Below are positions 38,378 through 54,210 of a stretch of DNA of 64,000 nt, one piece after another (position 1 is the first letter of the stretch; every line of letters begins with the position of its first letter). The stretch covers positions 5,494,001 through 5,558,000 of the forward strand of contig NZ_CP032616.1 of assembly GCF_003626975.1 (NCBI RefSeq), in the 5' to 3' direction. The stretch is from Pseudomonas sp. DY-1. GTDB lineage: Bacteria; Pseudomonadota; Gammaproteobacteria; Pseudomonadales; Pseudomonadaceae. The notes under the pieces are model-generated. The model was not told where the DNA came from. It did not search any database and saw only the letters and a program-made list of their open reading frames with translations. The position numbers and the translations under genes are program-made.

Positions 38378-41300
38378 ATGACCGCTTCTTTCGTCCATCT
38401 GCGTCTGCATTCCGAATACTCCCTGGTAGACGGCCTGGTACGGGTCAAGCCACTGGTCAAGGCCGTGGCGGGAGCGGGCATGCCGGCGGTGGCGATCACC
38501 GACCAGAGCAACATGTGCTCGCTGGTGAAGTTCTACAAGACCGCCATGGGCGGCGGCATCAAGCCCATCTGCGGCGCGGACATCTGGCTGGCCAGTCCCT
38601 TCGAGGACGGCCCGCTCAGCCGCATGACGCTCCTGGCGATGAACGCCAAGGGTTACCGCAATCTGACTGAGCTAGTTTCCCGCGGCTGGTCCGACGGTCA
38701 GAGCAATGGCCTGGTGATTATCCAGCGCGAATGGGTGAAGGAGGCGGCCGAAGGCCTGATCGCCCTGTCCGGTGCCAAGGAGGGCGAGATCGGCATGGCC
38801 CTCCTCAACAATGACCCGGCGAGCGCCGAGGCCATGCTGGCTGAGTGGCAGAGTGTGTTCCCCGACCGCTTCTATCTGGAGCTGCAGCGTACCTCTCGCA
38901 TCAACGACGAGGAGCACGTCCACGCTGCCGTCGCCCTGGCCAGCCGCTGTGGTGCGCCGCTCGTGGCCACTAACGACGTGCGTTTCATCAAGCCCGGCGA
39001 CTTCGAGGCCCACGAGACCCGCGTTTGCATCGGCGAGGGCCGTGTCCTCGATGACCCGCGCCGTCCTCGCAACTACTCCGATCAGCAGTACCTCAAGTCT
39101 CCTGAGGAAATGGCCGAGCTGTTCGCCGATATTCCGGAAGCGCTGGAGAACACCGTCGAGATTGCCAAGCGTTGCAACATCGAGGTGCAACTGGGCAAGC
39201 ACTTCCTGCCCGATTTCCCCACACCCAACGGCATGAGCATCGATGACTACCTCCGTCATGCCTCCTTCGAGGGCCTGGAAGAGCGCCTGGCCGTGCTCTT
39301 GCCGAAGGAAACCACGCCCGATTACGAAGAGAAACGCCAGCTCTACATCGATCGCCTGGAGTTCGAACTCGGCACGATCATCCAGATGGGCTTCCCCGGC
39401 TACTTCCTGATCGTTGCGGACTTCATCCAGTGGGCCAAGAACAATGGCGTGCCGGTAGGGCCGGGCCGGGGCTCGGGTGCCGGCAGCCTGGTTGCCTACG
39501 TACTGAAGATCACCGACCTCGACCCATTGGCCTACGACCTGCTGTTCGAGCGCTTCCTCAACCCTGAGCGGGTATCCATGCCCGACTTCGACGTCGACTT
39601 TTGCATGGATGGCCGCGACCGGGTGATCGACTACGTGGCCGACAAGTACGGACGCAATGCGGTGAGCCAGATCATCACCTTCGGCTCCATGGCGGCCAAG
39701 GCGGTGGTGCGCGACGTGGCGCGCGTGCAGGGCAAGTCCTACGGATTGGCGGATCGTCTGTCGAAGATGATCCCGTTCGAAGTGGGTATGACCCTGGAGG
39801 CCGCGTTCAACCAGGAAGAAGCGCTGCGGGACTTCCTCAAGGTGGACGAAGAGGCCCAGGAAATCTGGGACATGGCCCTGAAGCTGGAAGGCATCACCCG
39901 GGGCACCGGCAAGCACGCCGGTGGTGTAGTGATCGCGCCGACCAAACTTACCGATTTTTCTCCGATCGCCTGTGACGAAGAGGGCACCGGCCTGGTGACC
40001 CAGTTCGACAAGGACGATGTGGAGGCCGCCGGCCTGGTGAAGTTCGACTTCCTCGGCCTGCGTACCCTGACGATCATCAAGTGGGCCATGGAGATGATCA
40101 ATCGGGAGCAGGAGAAGCTGGGCAAGCCCCTGGTCGACATCGACCGCATCCCGCTGGACGACAAGAAAACCTACGACATGCTGCAGAAGGCGGAGACCAC
40201 CGCGGTCTTCCAGCTCGAATCGCGCGGCATGAAGGAACTGATCAAGAAGCTCAAGCCCGACTGCCTGGAGGACATGATCGCCCTGGTGGCGCTGTTCCGC
40301 CCGGGTCCGCTTCAGTCCGGCATGGTGGATGACTTCATCAACCGCAAGCACGGCCGTGCCGAGCTTTCCTACCCGCACCCCGACTACCAGTACGCCGGCC
40401 TCGAGCCGGTGCTCAAGCCCACCTACGGCATCATCCTGTACCAGGAACAGGTGATGCAGATCGCTCAGGTGATGGCCGGCTACACCCTTGGTGGCGCGGA
40501 TATGCTGCGACGTGCCATGGGTAAGAAGAAACCCGAGGAAATGGCCAAGCAGCGCGGCGGCTTCATTGAAGGCTGCTCCAACAACGGCATCGACCCGAAC
40601 CTCTCGGGCAACATCTTCGACCTGGTGGAAAAGTTCGCCGGCTACGGCTTCAACAAGTCCCACTCCGCCGCCTACGGCTGGGTCTCGTACCAGACCGCGT
40701 GGCTCAAGGCTCACTTCCCGGCACCCTTCATGGCCGCGGTGCTCACTGCGGATATGCACAACACCGATAAGGTGGTGACGCTCATCGAAGAATGCCGGCA
40801 CATGAAGCTGCGTATCGTCGCCCCAGACGTGAACAATTCCGAATACCGCTTCACCGTCGACAATGACGGCCAGATCGTCTACGGCCTGGGCGCCATCAAG
40901 GGCGTGGGTGAGGGACCGGTGGAGGCCATTACCGAATGCCGCGCCGAAGGTGGTCCGTTCAAGGACCTGTTCGACTTCTGCAACCGTGTCGACCTCAAGC
41001 GCATCAACAAGCGCACCCTGGAGGCCCTGATTCGGGGTGGAGCGCTCGATCGCCTCGGACCGTTCTTCAGCAACGAGCCCAAGGCTTATCAGGCTGGCAT
41101 TGACCGCAACCGAGCGGTGCTGCTGGCCGCCATGGAAGAGGCCATCCAGGCGGCGGAGCAGACCGCTCGCAGTCATGACAGCGGGCACATGGACCTCTTC
41201 GGCGGCCTGTTCGCCGAGCCTGAGGCCGACATGTACGCCAATCACCGCAACGCCAAGGAGCTATCCCTCAAGGAGCGCCTGAAGGGCGAGAAGGAAACCC

Positions 41301-41902
41301 TGGGCCTGTACCTCACCGGTCACCCGATCGACGAGTACGAAGGCGAGATCCGCCGCTTCGCCCGCCAGCGCATCGTCGAGCTCAAGCCAGCGCGCGACAC
41401 CCAGATCATTGCCGGCCTGATCGTCAACTTGCGGGTAATGAAGAACAAGAAAGGCGACAAGATGGGCTTCATCACCCTTGACGACCGCTCCGGCCGCATC
41501 GAAGCCTCGCTCTTCGCCGAGGCCTTCAACACTGCCCAGGGGCTGCTGCAGACCGACGCCCTGGTGGTTGTCGAAGGGGAGGTCAGCCATGACGATTTCT
41601 CCGGCGGCCTGCGCTTGCGCGCCAAGCGCGTGCTTAGCCTGGAAGAGGCGCGCACCGGCCTCGCCGAGAGCCTGCGCATGAAAGTGGATTTCAGCGCCCT
41701 GCAAGGCGATCGCTTGCGCTGGTTGGCTGAACTTTGCGGCCGCCATCGCGGCTCCTGCCCGCTGACGCTGGACTACAGCGGTAATGACGCGAAGGCTGTG
41801 CTGCAGTTCGGCGACAACTGGCGAATCGCACCGGCCGACGCTTTGATTCAGGCATTGCGTGACCAGTTCGGGCGCGACAACGTCTTCCTGCACTACCGCT
41901 GA
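38378..41902 (+). CDS. dnaE: DNA polymerase III alpha subunit
   Basis: DnaE is the replicative polymerase. The 1174-residue protein has an N-terminal PHP domain (HLRLHSEYSLVDGLVRVK), palm catalytic Asp residues in PDFDVDFCMD (about 404 and 406), the fingers and beta-binding region, and an OB-fold domain near 990-1080 (IIAGLIVNLRVMKNKKGDK). I used the ATG at 38378; the frame is open from 38102 inside rnhB. A TACAAT box at 38334-38339 could be a -10 element for it. Confidence 0.98.
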   Translation: MTASFVHLRLHSEYSLVDGLVRVKPLVKAVAGAGMPAVAITDQSNMCSLVKFYKTAMGGGIKPICGADIWLASPFEDGPLSRMTLLAMNAKGYRNLTELVSRGWSDGQSNGLVIIQREWVKEAAEGLIALSGAKEGEIGMALLNNDPASAEAMLAEWQSVFPDRFYLELQRTSRINDEEHVHAAVALASRCGAPLVATNDVRFIKPGDFEAHETRVCIGEGRVLDDPRRPRNYSDQQYLKSPEEMAELFADIPEALENTVEIAKRCNIEVQLGKHFLPDFPTPNGMSIDDYLRHASFEGLEERLAVLLPKETTPDYEEKRQLYIDRLEFELGTIIQMGFPGYFLIVADFIQWAKNNGVPVGPGRGSGAGSLVAYVLKITDLDPLAYDLLFERFLNPERVSMPDFDVDFCMDGRDRVIDYVADKYGRNAVSQIITFGSMAAKAVVRDVARVQGKSYGLADRLSKMIPFEVGMTLEAAFNQEEALRDFLKVDEEAQEIWDMALKLEGITRGTGKHAGGVVIAPTKLTDFSPIACDEEGTGLVTQFDKDDVEAAGLVKFDFLGLRTLTIIKWAMEMINREQEKLGKPLVDIDRIPLDDKKTYDMLQKAETTAVFQLESRGMKELIKKLKPDCLEDMIALVALFRPGPLQSGMVDDFINRKHGRAELSYPHPDYQYAGLEPVLKPTYGIILYQEQVMQIAQVMAGYTLGGADMLRRAMGKKKPEEMAKQRGGFIEGCSNNGIDPNLSGNIFDLVEKFAGYGFNKSHSAAYGWVSYQTAWLKAHFPAPFMAAVLTADMHNTDKVVTLIEECRHMKLRIVAPDVNNSEYRFTVDNDGQIVYGLGAIKGVGEGPVEAITECRAEGGPFKDLFDFCNRVDLKRINKRTLEALIRGGALDRLGPFFSNEPKAYQAGIDRNRAVLLAAMEEAIQAAEQTARSHDSGHMDLFGGLFAEPEADMYANHRNAKELSLKERLKGEKETLGLYLTGHPIDEYEGEIRRFARQRIVELKPARDTQIIAGLIVNLRVMKNKKGDKMGFITLDDRSGRIEASLFAEAFNTAQGLLQTDALVVVEGEVSHDDFSGGLRLRAKRVLSLEEARTGLAESLRMKVDFSALQGDRLRWLAELCGRHRGSCPLTLDYSGNDAKAVLQFGDNWRIAPADALIQALRDQFGRDNVFLHYR

Positions 41903-42029
41903 TGCGAACGTGATTGCACGCTCGCAGCGGCCCGATTTCGATTTGATCTCGACCCGAACGCGCCCGATCCCTTAAGGTAGGGCGCCAAATGGAACCAGCC
42001 GCCTGGCCCCAAGCGCACGACGGAAGCCT

Positions 42030-42980
42030 ATGAACCCGAACTTTCTGGATTTCGAACAGCCCATCGCCGATCTGCAAGCCAAGATCGAGGAGCTGCGTCT
42101 GGTCGGTAACGACAACGCCCTGAATATCACCGACGAGATTTCGCGCCTGCAGGAGAAGAGCAGTGCGCTCACCGAAAGCATCTTCGGCAATCTCAGCAGC
42201 TGGCAGATCGCCCAGCTGGCGCGCCATCCGCGCCGGCCCTACACCCTTGACTACATCGAGCACATCTTCGCCGAGTTCGACGAGCTGCACGGGGATCGTC
42301 ATTTCTCCGACGACGCCGCGATCGTTGGCGGTATCGCCCGTCTGAACGATGAGCCGGTCATGGTCATCGGCCATCAGAAGGGCCGTGAAGTGCGCGAGAA
42401 GGTTCGCCGCAACTTCGGCATGCCGCGCCCGGAGGGCTACCGCAAGGCTTGCCGCCTGATGGAAATGGCCGAGCGCTTCAAGATGCCGATCCTCACCTTC
42501 ATCGATACCCCCGGTGCCTACCCGGGTATCGATGCCGAGGAGCGCGGCCAGAGCGAAGCCATCGCCTGGAACCTGCGTGTCATGGCCCGCCTGAAGACCC
42601 CGATCATCGCCACCGTGATTGGCGAGGGTGGTTCCGGCGGCGCGCTGGCCATTGGTGTCTGCGACCGCTTGAACATGCTGCAGTACTCCACCTACTCGGT
42701 GATTTCGCCGGAAGGTTGCGCATCCATTCTGTGGAAAACGGCCGAGAAAGCGCCGGACGCAGCTGAAGCCATGGGCATCACTGCCGAACGCCTGAAAGGC
42801 TTGGGTATCGTCGACAAGGTGATCGCCGAGCCCCTGGGCGGCGCGCACCGCGATCCGGCCGCTGCGGCCGAGTCGATCCGCAAGGAGCTCTCCGAGCAAC
42901 TGAAGACCCTGCAGAAGCTCAGTAACGAGGATCTGCTGGCTCGTCGTTATGATCGACTGATGAGCTACGGCGTAGCCTGA
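42030..42980 (+). CDS. accA: Acetyl-CoA carboxylase carboxyltransferase alpha subunit
   Basis: AccA with AccD transfers the carboxyl group from biotin to acetyl-CoA, forming malonyl-CoA. The 316-residue protein shows the AccA opening [43 protein letters not shown] (first part quoted) and [15 protein letters not shown]. It follows dnaE by 127 bp and ends in a strong terminator. Confidence 0.98.
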   Translation: MNPNFLDFEQPIADLQAKIEELRLVGNDNALNITDEISRLQEKSSALTESIFGNLSSWQIAQLARHPRRPYTLDYIEHIFAEFDELHGDRHFSDDAAIVGGIARLNDEPVMVIGHQKGREVREKVRRNFGMPRPEGYRKACRLMEMAERFKMPILTFIDTPGAYPGIDAEERGQSEAIAWNLRVMARLKTPIIATVIGEGGSGGALAIGVCDRLNMLQYSTYSVISPEGCASILWKTAEKAPDAAEAMGITAERLKGLGIVDKVIAEPLGGAHRDPAAAAESIRKELSEQLKTLQKLSNEDLLARRYDRLMSYGVA

Positions 42981-43000
42981 TCCCGCTTCAGGCTGTAAAG

Positions 43001-43040
43001 ATCGGGCCCCGGCTTTATGCTTGGGGCCCGATTTCTTTTT
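43001..43040 (+). terminator. Rho-independent terminator of accA
   Basis: ATCGGGCCCC / GGGGCCCGAT (43001-43010, 43023-43032) form a perfect 10-bp stem followed by TTCTTTTT. It ends 10 bp before the tilS start codon, so tilS expression probably relies on read-through or on a start within this region. Confidence 0.9.
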
Positions 43041-43049
43041 GAGCCGTCC

Positions 43050-44366
43050 ATGTCCCTCGAGTCCCGCCTTCTGACGAACCTGGCGTCCTGGCGCCACGCG
43101 CCGGCCTGGCGCGTCGCCTTTTCCGGCGGGCTCGATTCCACTGTCCTGCTGCATATGTTGGCGCGCCTCGCCATTCGCGAATCCTTGCCGCCGCTATCCG
43201 CCATCCATGTGCATCACGGCCTGCAGGCCGCGGCCGATGCCTGGCCAAACCACTGCCAACGGGCCTGCGACGCATTGGGCGTGCCGCTCACGGTGCTGCG
43301 GGTAACCGTTGATACTGGGCCGAGCCTGGAGCGCGCTGCGCGGGACGCACGCTACGCCGCTTTCATCGGCCAAATGTGCGCCGGGGACGTGCTGCTCAGC
43401 GCACAGCATCGGGACGACCAAGCCGAAACGCTTCTTTTCCGTCTGTTCCGAGGTGCTGGCGTGCGCGGACTGGCCGGTATGCCGCAATGCCGACCTCTGG
43501 GCCTGGGTAGCCTGGTCAGGCCATTGCTGCAAGCGTCCCGTGCCGAGCTGGAAGCCTATGCCCGCGCTGAAGGACTTGAGTGGGTGGAGGACCCGAGCAA
43601 TTCAGACACTTCGCTCGCTCGCAACTTTCTCCGTCGCGATGTGTTCCCGCTGCTGCAGTCTCGCTGGCCTAGGGTGACGGAAAGCCTGTTCCGTAGCACG
43701 GAGCACATGGCTGAGGCAGAGGGCTTGCTGGGTGAGTTGGCCGAGGCTGATCTGGAACTTGCCCAAGTTGGCAGCGATTTCCCATGGCTGCCACTGCCGT
43801 CCCTGGAGCTGGGCGCGCTGGCGTCGTTATCGCCGCCACGACAGCGCAATGCCTTGCGTTACTGGCTCGCACAGTTGACGACGCTTCCGGACAGCAACCA
43901 CTGGGCAGGATGGGAAGACCTCCGCGATGCCGCCGTCGATACAACTCCGATCTGGCGCCTTGCGATGGGGGAGCTGCATCGTGCCGACGGACGGTTGTGG
44001 TGGCTGTCCGGGGAGTGGCTGGCGGCGCCGGAGTGCGATTTTTCGTGGGCCGACCCTGCTCTGCCGCTCGAACTGCCTGGCAACGGCAGGTTGAGCCTGC
44101 TGGGTGAGCCGCCGGCCGGCAGGCTCGAAGTCCGCTATCGCCGGGGAGGTGAGGTGCTGGAACTGCCGGGGCGAGGGCGTCGCGATCTCAAACGGCTGCT
44201 TAACGAAGCTCGTCTGCCTGCTTTTGTCCGCGGCCGATTGCCGCTGTTGTTTGTCGACGGCGAGTTGCTGGCCGTCGCCAACCTTTCGGGGCTGGACCGT
44301 CCGGGAGCGGGCGACGGGCAACTGCGCTGGATGCCACCGACGAATGACCAAGGTTTGAGCTGGTAG
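43050..44366 (+). CDS. tilS: tRNA(Ile)-lysidine synthase
   Basis: TilS attaches lysine to C34 of tRNA-Ile(CAU) so that it reads AUA. The 438-residue enzyme has the PP-loop SGGLDS (residues 25-30), the HHGLQAAADAW and HRDDQAETLLFRLFRGAGVRG (part) segments, and the TilS substrate-binding and C-terminal domains. Start ATG 43050 (MSLESRLLTN) is preferred to an in-frame ATG at 43017 that lies in the terminator. Confidence 0.96.
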   Translation: MSLESRLLTNLASWRHAPAWRVAFSGGLDSTVLLHMLARLAIRESLPPLSAIHVHHGLQAAADAWPNHCQRACDALGVPLTVLRVTVDTGPSLERAARDARYAAFIGQMCAGDVLLSAQHRDDQAETLLFRLFRGAGVRGLAGMPQCRPLGLGSLVRPLLQASRAELEAYARAEGLEWVEDPSNSDTSLARNFLRRDVFPLLQSRWPRVTESLFRSTEHMAEAEGLLGELAEADLELAQVGSDFPWLPLPSLELGALASLSPPRQRNALRYWLAQLTTLPDSNHWAGWEDLRDAAVDTTPIWRLAMGELHRADGRLWWLSGEWLAAPECDFSWADPALPLELPGNGRLSLLGEPPAGRLEVRYRRGGEVLELPGRGRRDLKRLLNEARLPAFVRGRLPLLFVDGELLAVANLSGLDRPGAGDGQLRWMPPTNDQGLSW

Positions 44367-44405
44367 GGTCTTTCCGGTAGACTACGCTCCCGTCTTACAT
44401 AGCTT

Positions 44406-44463
44406 CCGCTGATTCCTTCGGAATCGGCGGTTGTTGCTTTTGAAGCAGCGCCCCAGCGGCGCT
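44406..44463 (+). terminator. Two hairpins between tilS and pyrG
   Basis: CCGCTGATTCC-ttc-GGAATCGGCGG (44406-44430) is followed by TTGTTGCTTTT, a reasonable tilS terminator. A second hairpin AGCGCC-ccagc-GGCGCT (44447-44463) lies in the pyrG leader. Either could attenuate pyrG transcription. Confidence 0.6.
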
Positions 44464-44482
44464 CCATGGTTGAAGGCCATAG

Positions 44483-47020
<2,538 letters not shown>

Positions 47021-47058
47021 ACGGGCCGATCTCCGGTAAAGTGCCGCGTGGGCACAAT

Positions 47059-47074
47059 CTGACCGATCGGTCAG
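47059..47074. promoter_or_regulatory. Perfect 16-bp palindrome upstream of eno
   Basis: CTGACCGATCGGTCAG is its own reverse complement. It lies just after a CACAAT -10-like element (47053-47058), about 90 bp before the eno start codon, so it would cover the transcription start. A hairpin TTCGCCGGG/CCCGGCGAA (47079-47112) follows. The size and symmetry resemble TetR-family operators, but no regulator gene is adjacent. Confidence 0.45.
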
Positions 47075-47131
47075 GACGTTCGCCGGGTCAGCCGACCCCG
47101 AGGCCCGGCGAATTGCCTCACTTTCTGCTGA

Positions 47132-48454
<1,323 letters not shown>

Positions 48455-48571
48455 GTCCGCAGCTGCAATCGGTCAGGCCGGGTTGAAATCAGCCGCTGAA
48501 TGCCTCTTTACTTCATGTAAACTGCGCGTTATCACCTGATTTCAACCTGCCCAGCCGGCAGGGACTGGTAG

Positions 48572-48596
48572 AAGGGCAGCGCAAGCTGCCCTTTTC
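48572..48596 (+). terminator. Rho-independent terminator of eno
   Basis: AAGGGCAGC-gcaa-GCTGCCCTT, a 9-bp stem with a GNRA tetraloop and TTTT at its end, 118 bp past the stop codon. An additional small dyad CTGCC/GGCAG lies at about 48547-48561. Confidence 0.85.
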
Positions 48597-48617
48597 GCAT
48601 GGATACTCCCTGGCAAA

Positions 48618-48902
48618 ATGACTCGCCCTAACACTTACTGGTTGTTCGTTGTCCTGATCCTGATGCTGGCGGGCCTGCAGTATCGCCTCTGGGTGGGCGA
48701 CGGTAGCCTGGCGCAGGTCCAGGATCTACAACACCAGATTGCCGAACAGAAAGGCGAGAACGAACGCCTGCTGGAGCGAAACCGCATTCTGGAAGCGGAA
48801 GTGATGGAGCTGAAAAAGGGTATGGAGACCGTCGAAGAGCGTGCCCGGCACGAGCTGGGTATGGTCAAGGAAGGCGAAACCCTCTACCAGATTTCCGAAT
48901 GA
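48618..48902 (+). CDS. ftsB: Cell division protein FtsB
   Basis: FtsB forms a bitopic complex with FtsL and FtsQ at the division septum. The 94-residue protein has a short cytoplasmic N terminus, one transmembrane helix (about residues 7-24) and a leucine-zipper coiled coil (about 32-75), the normal layout. It overlaps ispD by ATGA, the conserved pairing. Confidence 0.94.
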   Translation: MTRPNTYWLFVVLILMLAGLQYRLWVGDGSLAQVQDLQHQIAEQKGENERLLERNRILEAEVMELKKGMETVEERARHELGMVKEGETLYQISE

Positions 48903-49584
48903 ACCAGGCCGATATCCCCTTTTTCTGGGCGGTGATTCCTGCCGCCGGTGTCGGTGCCCGCATGCGCGCCGACCGTCCCAAGCAGTATCTCGAACTCGCC
49001 GGGCGAACCATTCTCGAGCACAGCCTCGACTGCTTCCTGGATCATCCACAGCTCAAGGGACTGGTAGTCAGCCTTTCGGTCGACGATCCCTACTGGCCAA
49101 CGCTGCCCTGCGCCACCGACGAGCGCATCATCCGTGCCGATGGCGGCAAGGAGCGCTCGGATTCGGTGCTCAGCGCTTTGTTGCGGCTGGCCGAGCACGG
49201 CGCCCGAGCCAACGACTGGGTGCTGGTGCATGATGCGGCGCGACCGAACCTGTCGCGCTACGATCTTGACCTGCTGCTGGCAGAGTTGGCTGACGACCCG
49301 GTGGGTGGCCTGCTGGCCGTGCCGGCCCGGGACACCTTGAAGCGTGCAAGCGCCGATGGCCGGGTAGCGGAAACCGTAGACCGCAGCCTGATCTGGCAGG
49401 CATACACGCCACAGATGTTTCGCTTCGGTGCCCTGCACCGGGCGCTGGCTGATGCCTTGGTAGCAGGTGTTGCCATCACCGACGAAGCCTCTGCCATGGA
49501 GTGGGCCGGCAACGCGCCCAGGCTGGTAGAGGGTCGCGCCGACAACCTCAAGATCACCCGTCCCGAAGATCTCGACTGGCTGCG

Positions 49585-49609
<25 letters not shown>
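48899..49609 (+). CDS. ispD: 2-C-methyl-D-erythritol 4-phosphate cytidylyltransferase
   Basis: IspD is the third MEP-pathway step, forming CDP-methylerythritol. The 236-residue protein has the nucleotide loop VIPAAGVGARMRADRPKQYLEL, of which the first 20 residues carry the signature, VLVHDAARP and the C-terminal DNLKITRPEDL. It overlaps the convergent gfnR gene by 25 bp. Its usual partner ispF is 3 kb away because of the inserted formaldehyde genes. Confidence 0.97.
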
Positions 49610-51714
<2,105 letters not shown>

Positions 51715-51782
51715 TCAGGCGGGCAGCCCGAGGCAGGCAAGGCCTTCAGCTTCGGGCGCCCGGCTTTGACGGAGATCGCTCC

Positions 51783-52628
51783 ATGACTCTTGAGATCGTT
51801 TCCAGCAACAAGAGCTTCGGCGGCTGGCACAAGCGCTACCGTCACCGCTCGACCAGTCTCAACTGCGAGATGGTGTTCGCGGTCTACCTGCCGCCCCAGG
51901 CGGAACAAGGTGGAAAGTTGCCAGTGCTCTACTGGCTGTCGGGGCTGACCTGCACCGATGAGAACTTCATGCAGAAGGCCGGCGCGCAACGCCTGGCCTC
52001 GGAGCTGGGGCTGATCATCGTTGCGCCGGACACCAGCCCACGTGGCGCAGATGTACCTGCTGATCCAGACAATGCCTGGGATTTCGGTCTTGGCGCCGGC
52101 TTCTACCTGAATGCCAGCCAGGAGCCCTATGCACGTCACTACCGCATGCATGACTACGTGGTGCACGAGTTGCCCGCGCTTATCGAGGCCAACTTCCCTG
52201 TGTCTGGGAAGCGCGGTATCAGCGGCCACTCGATGGGAGGCCACGGTGCATTGGTTTGCGCGCTGCGCAATCCGGGGCGCTATCAGTCGCTGTCGGCGTT
52301 CGCCCCTATCAGCAATCCTATGGCCTGCCCTTGGGGCGAAAAGGCATTCAGTCGCTATCTGGGTGACGACCGAGCCCGCTGGCGCGAGTGGGATGCCAGC
52401 GTGTTGCTGGCCGAGGCTAACGAGCGCTTACCGATCCTGGTGGACCAGGGCGACCGTGATGACTTCCTTGCCAATCAGCTCAAGCCCGAAGCCCTGCAGG
52501 CAGCAGCCAATGCAGCCGGGCACCCGCTGACTCTGCGCCTGCAACCTGGCTACGACCACAGCTACTACTTCATTGCCAGTTTCATTGGCGACCACCTGAA
52601 GCATCACGCCGAGGCCCTCAAGGGCTAA
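51783..52628 (+). CDS. fghA: S-formylglutathione hydrolase
   Basis: FghA (FrmB) hydrolyses S-formylglutathione to formate and glutathione. The 281-residue esterase-D-type alpha/beta hydrolase has the nucleophile Ser in GHSMGGHGAL (about residue 148), LSGLTCTDENFMQKAG and the catalytic His in GYDHSYYFI. It follows adhC by 68 bp and completes the two-step pathway. Confidence 0.96.
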   Translation: MTLEIVSSNKSFGGWHKRYRHRSTSLNCEMVFAVYLPPQAEQGGKLPVLYWLSGLTCTDENFMQKAGAQRLASELGLIIVAPDTSPRGADVPADPDNAWDFGLGAGFYLNASQEPYARHYRMHDYVVHELPALIEANFPVSGKRGISGHSMGGHGALVCALRNPGRYQSLSAFAPISNPMACPWGEKAFSRYLGDDRARWREWDASVLLAEANERLPILVDQGDRDDFLANQLKPEALQAAANAAGHPLTLRLQPGYDHSYYFIASFIGDHLKHHAEALKG

Positions 52629-52651
52629 GCGTCCGCAAAATGGGTAGAATC

Positions 52652-52680
52652 ACGCCCTGACTTTTCAGGGCGTTCTTCTC
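52652..52680 (+). terminator. fghA terminator that overlaps the ispF ribosome site
   Basis: ACGCCCTGA-cttt-TCAGGGCGT followed by TTCTTCTC, 23 bp past the fghA stop. The only purine-rich ribosome-site-like bases for ispF (AGGG, 52667-52670) lie in the 3' arm. A TAGAAT -10-like box sits just upstream at 52645-52650. Confidence 0.75.
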
Positions 52681-52681
52681 T

Positions 52682-53155
52682 ATGCGAATTGGCCACGGCT
52701 ACGATGTACACCGCTTCGGTGAAGGCGACTTCATCACCCTCGGCGGCGTGCGCATACCCCACAAGTTCGGGCTCATTGCCCATTCCGACGGCGACGTGCT
52801 GCTGCATGCATTGGCCGATGCCCTTCTTGGCGCAGCCGCGCTGGGCGACATCGGCAAGCACTTCCCTGATACCGACCCACAGTTCAAGGGTGCTGACAGC
52901 CGTGCGCTGCTGCGTCATGTGCTCTCTCTGGTGAAAGCCAAGGGCTGGAAAGTCGGCAATGTCGACGGAACCATCGTTGCACAGGCGCCGAAGATGGCAC
53001 CACATATCGAGGCCATGCGCGCCAATATTGCAGCCGATCTGGAGGTCGACCTGGACCACGTCAACGTCAAGGCCACCACTACCGAGAAGCTCGGTTTCAC
53101 GGGGCGTGAGGAGGGCATCGCCGTACACGCGGTTGCCCTGCTGCTACCGGTATGA
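52682..53155 (+). CDS. ispF: 2-C-methyl-D-erythritol 2,4-cyclodiphosphate synthase
   Basis: IspF cyclises CDP-methylerythritol 2-phosphate in the MEP pathway. The 157-residue protein has zinc ligands Asp8 and His10 ([11 protein letters not shown]) and His42 ([18 protein letters not shown]). Its stop overlaps the truD start (ATGA). Note the poor Shine-Dalgarno spacing and the hairpin directly upstream. Confidence 0.97.
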   Translation: MRIGHGYDVHRFGEGDFITLGGVRIPHKFGLIAHSDGDVLLHALADALLGAAALGDIGKHFPDTDPQFKGADSRALLRHVLSLVKAKGWKVGNVDGTIVAQAPKMAPHIEAMRANIAADLEVDLDHVNVKATTTEKLGFTGREEGIAVHAVALLLPV

Positions 53156-54210
53156 ACGAGCTCGAACTGCTGGGCCCGCGCGCCCATGGTGAGCCCCTCG
53201 GGCAGGCACAACTGAAGGCCGTGGCAGAGGATTTCCAGGTCGACGAAGTGCTGGACATTCCGCTGGAAGGTGAGGGCGAGCACCTCTGGCTCTGGGTGGA
53301 GAAGCGTGAGCTGAACACCGAGGAAGCCGCGCGGCGCATTGCCCGGGCTGCCGGCGTGCCGTTGAAAGTGGTGAGCTATGCCGGGCTGAAGGACCGTCAG
53401 GCGTTGACCCGCCAATGGTTCAGCCTGCACTTGCCGGGCAAGGCTGATCCGGACCTGTCTGCCGCTGAGAGCGCGAATCTGCGGATACTCAAGATAGTCC
53501 GTCACAAGCGCAAGCTGCAACGCGGGGCCCATTCGGCCAATGGCTTCACCCTGCGCCTGACCCGCCTGGTTGCTGATCGAGAAGCACTGGACGCGCGACT
53601 CAAGCAACTGGCCGAGGCCGGGGTGCCCAACTATTTCGGCCTGCAGCGCTTTGGTCATGGCGGTGGAAACGTGGTTGACGCCCTCGCCTTTGCTGAGCGC
53701 AAGGAACTGCCGGTGCAACGCAATCTTCGTTCGCGGCTGCTCTCGGCAGGTCGCAGCTTTCTCTTCAATCGGGTGTTGGCCGAGCGTATTGCGGCCGGTA
53801 CCTGGAACCGGGCTCAAGTTGGTGATCTGCTCGCTTTCACCACCAGTCGCAGCTTCTTCCCTGCAGGCGAGGCCGAGTGCAGCGACCCCCGTCTGGCCGA
53901 GCTGGATCTGCATCCGACCGGGCCGCTGTGGGGAGAGGGCGCATCGCCTGCTCAAGGTCAGCCTCAGATGCTGGAAGCGGCGATTGCCGCGGTGGAGCCG
54001 GCACTTTGCCACTGGTTGGCCGAAGCGGGAATGGCGCACGAACGGCGCATCCTCCGCCTCCCCATCGGCGGCCTGACGTGGCATTATCCCGAGCCTGACG
54101 TTCTGCAACTGGAATTCGTCCTGCCGGCTGGATGCTTCGCCACCGCAGTGGTGCGTGAGCTCGTCGATCTGCTGCCGACAGGGCAGACGGAAAACCCATG
54201 CGCATTCTGA
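53152..54210 (+). CDS. truD: tRNA pseudouridine(13) synthase
   Basis: TruD makes pseudouridine 13 in tRNA-Glu. The 352-residue protein has the catalytic Asp in [19 protein letters not shown] (part) and the family block [17 protein letters not shown]. It overlaps ispF by 4 bp and surE by 13 bp, in the conserved ispF-truD-surE order. Confidence 0.96.
   Translation: MNELELLGPRAHGEPLGQAQLKAVAEDFQVDEVLDIPLEGEGEHLWLWVEKRELNTEEAARRIARAAGVPLKVVSYAGLKDRQALTRQWFSLHLPGKADPDLSAAESANLRILKIVRHKRKLQRGAHSANGFTLRLTRLVADREALDARLKQLAEAGVPNYFGLQRFGHGGGNVVDALAFAERKELPVQRNLRSRLLSAGRSFLFNRVLAERIAAGTWNRAQVGDLLAFTTSRSFFPAGEAECSDPRLAELDLHPTGPLWGEGASPAQGQPQMLEAAIAAVEPALCHWLAEAGMAHERRILRLPIGGLTWHYPEPDVLQLEFVLPAGCFATAVVRELVDLLPTGQTENPCAF

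Noticed and set aside
38672..41245. 857-codon open frame antisense to dnaE
   Set aside because: It lies wholly opposite a real polymerase gene with clear motifs. Long antisense frames are common in G+C-rich genes because third-position G/C suppresses stops; the product is His/Glu/Val-rich and resembles no family.
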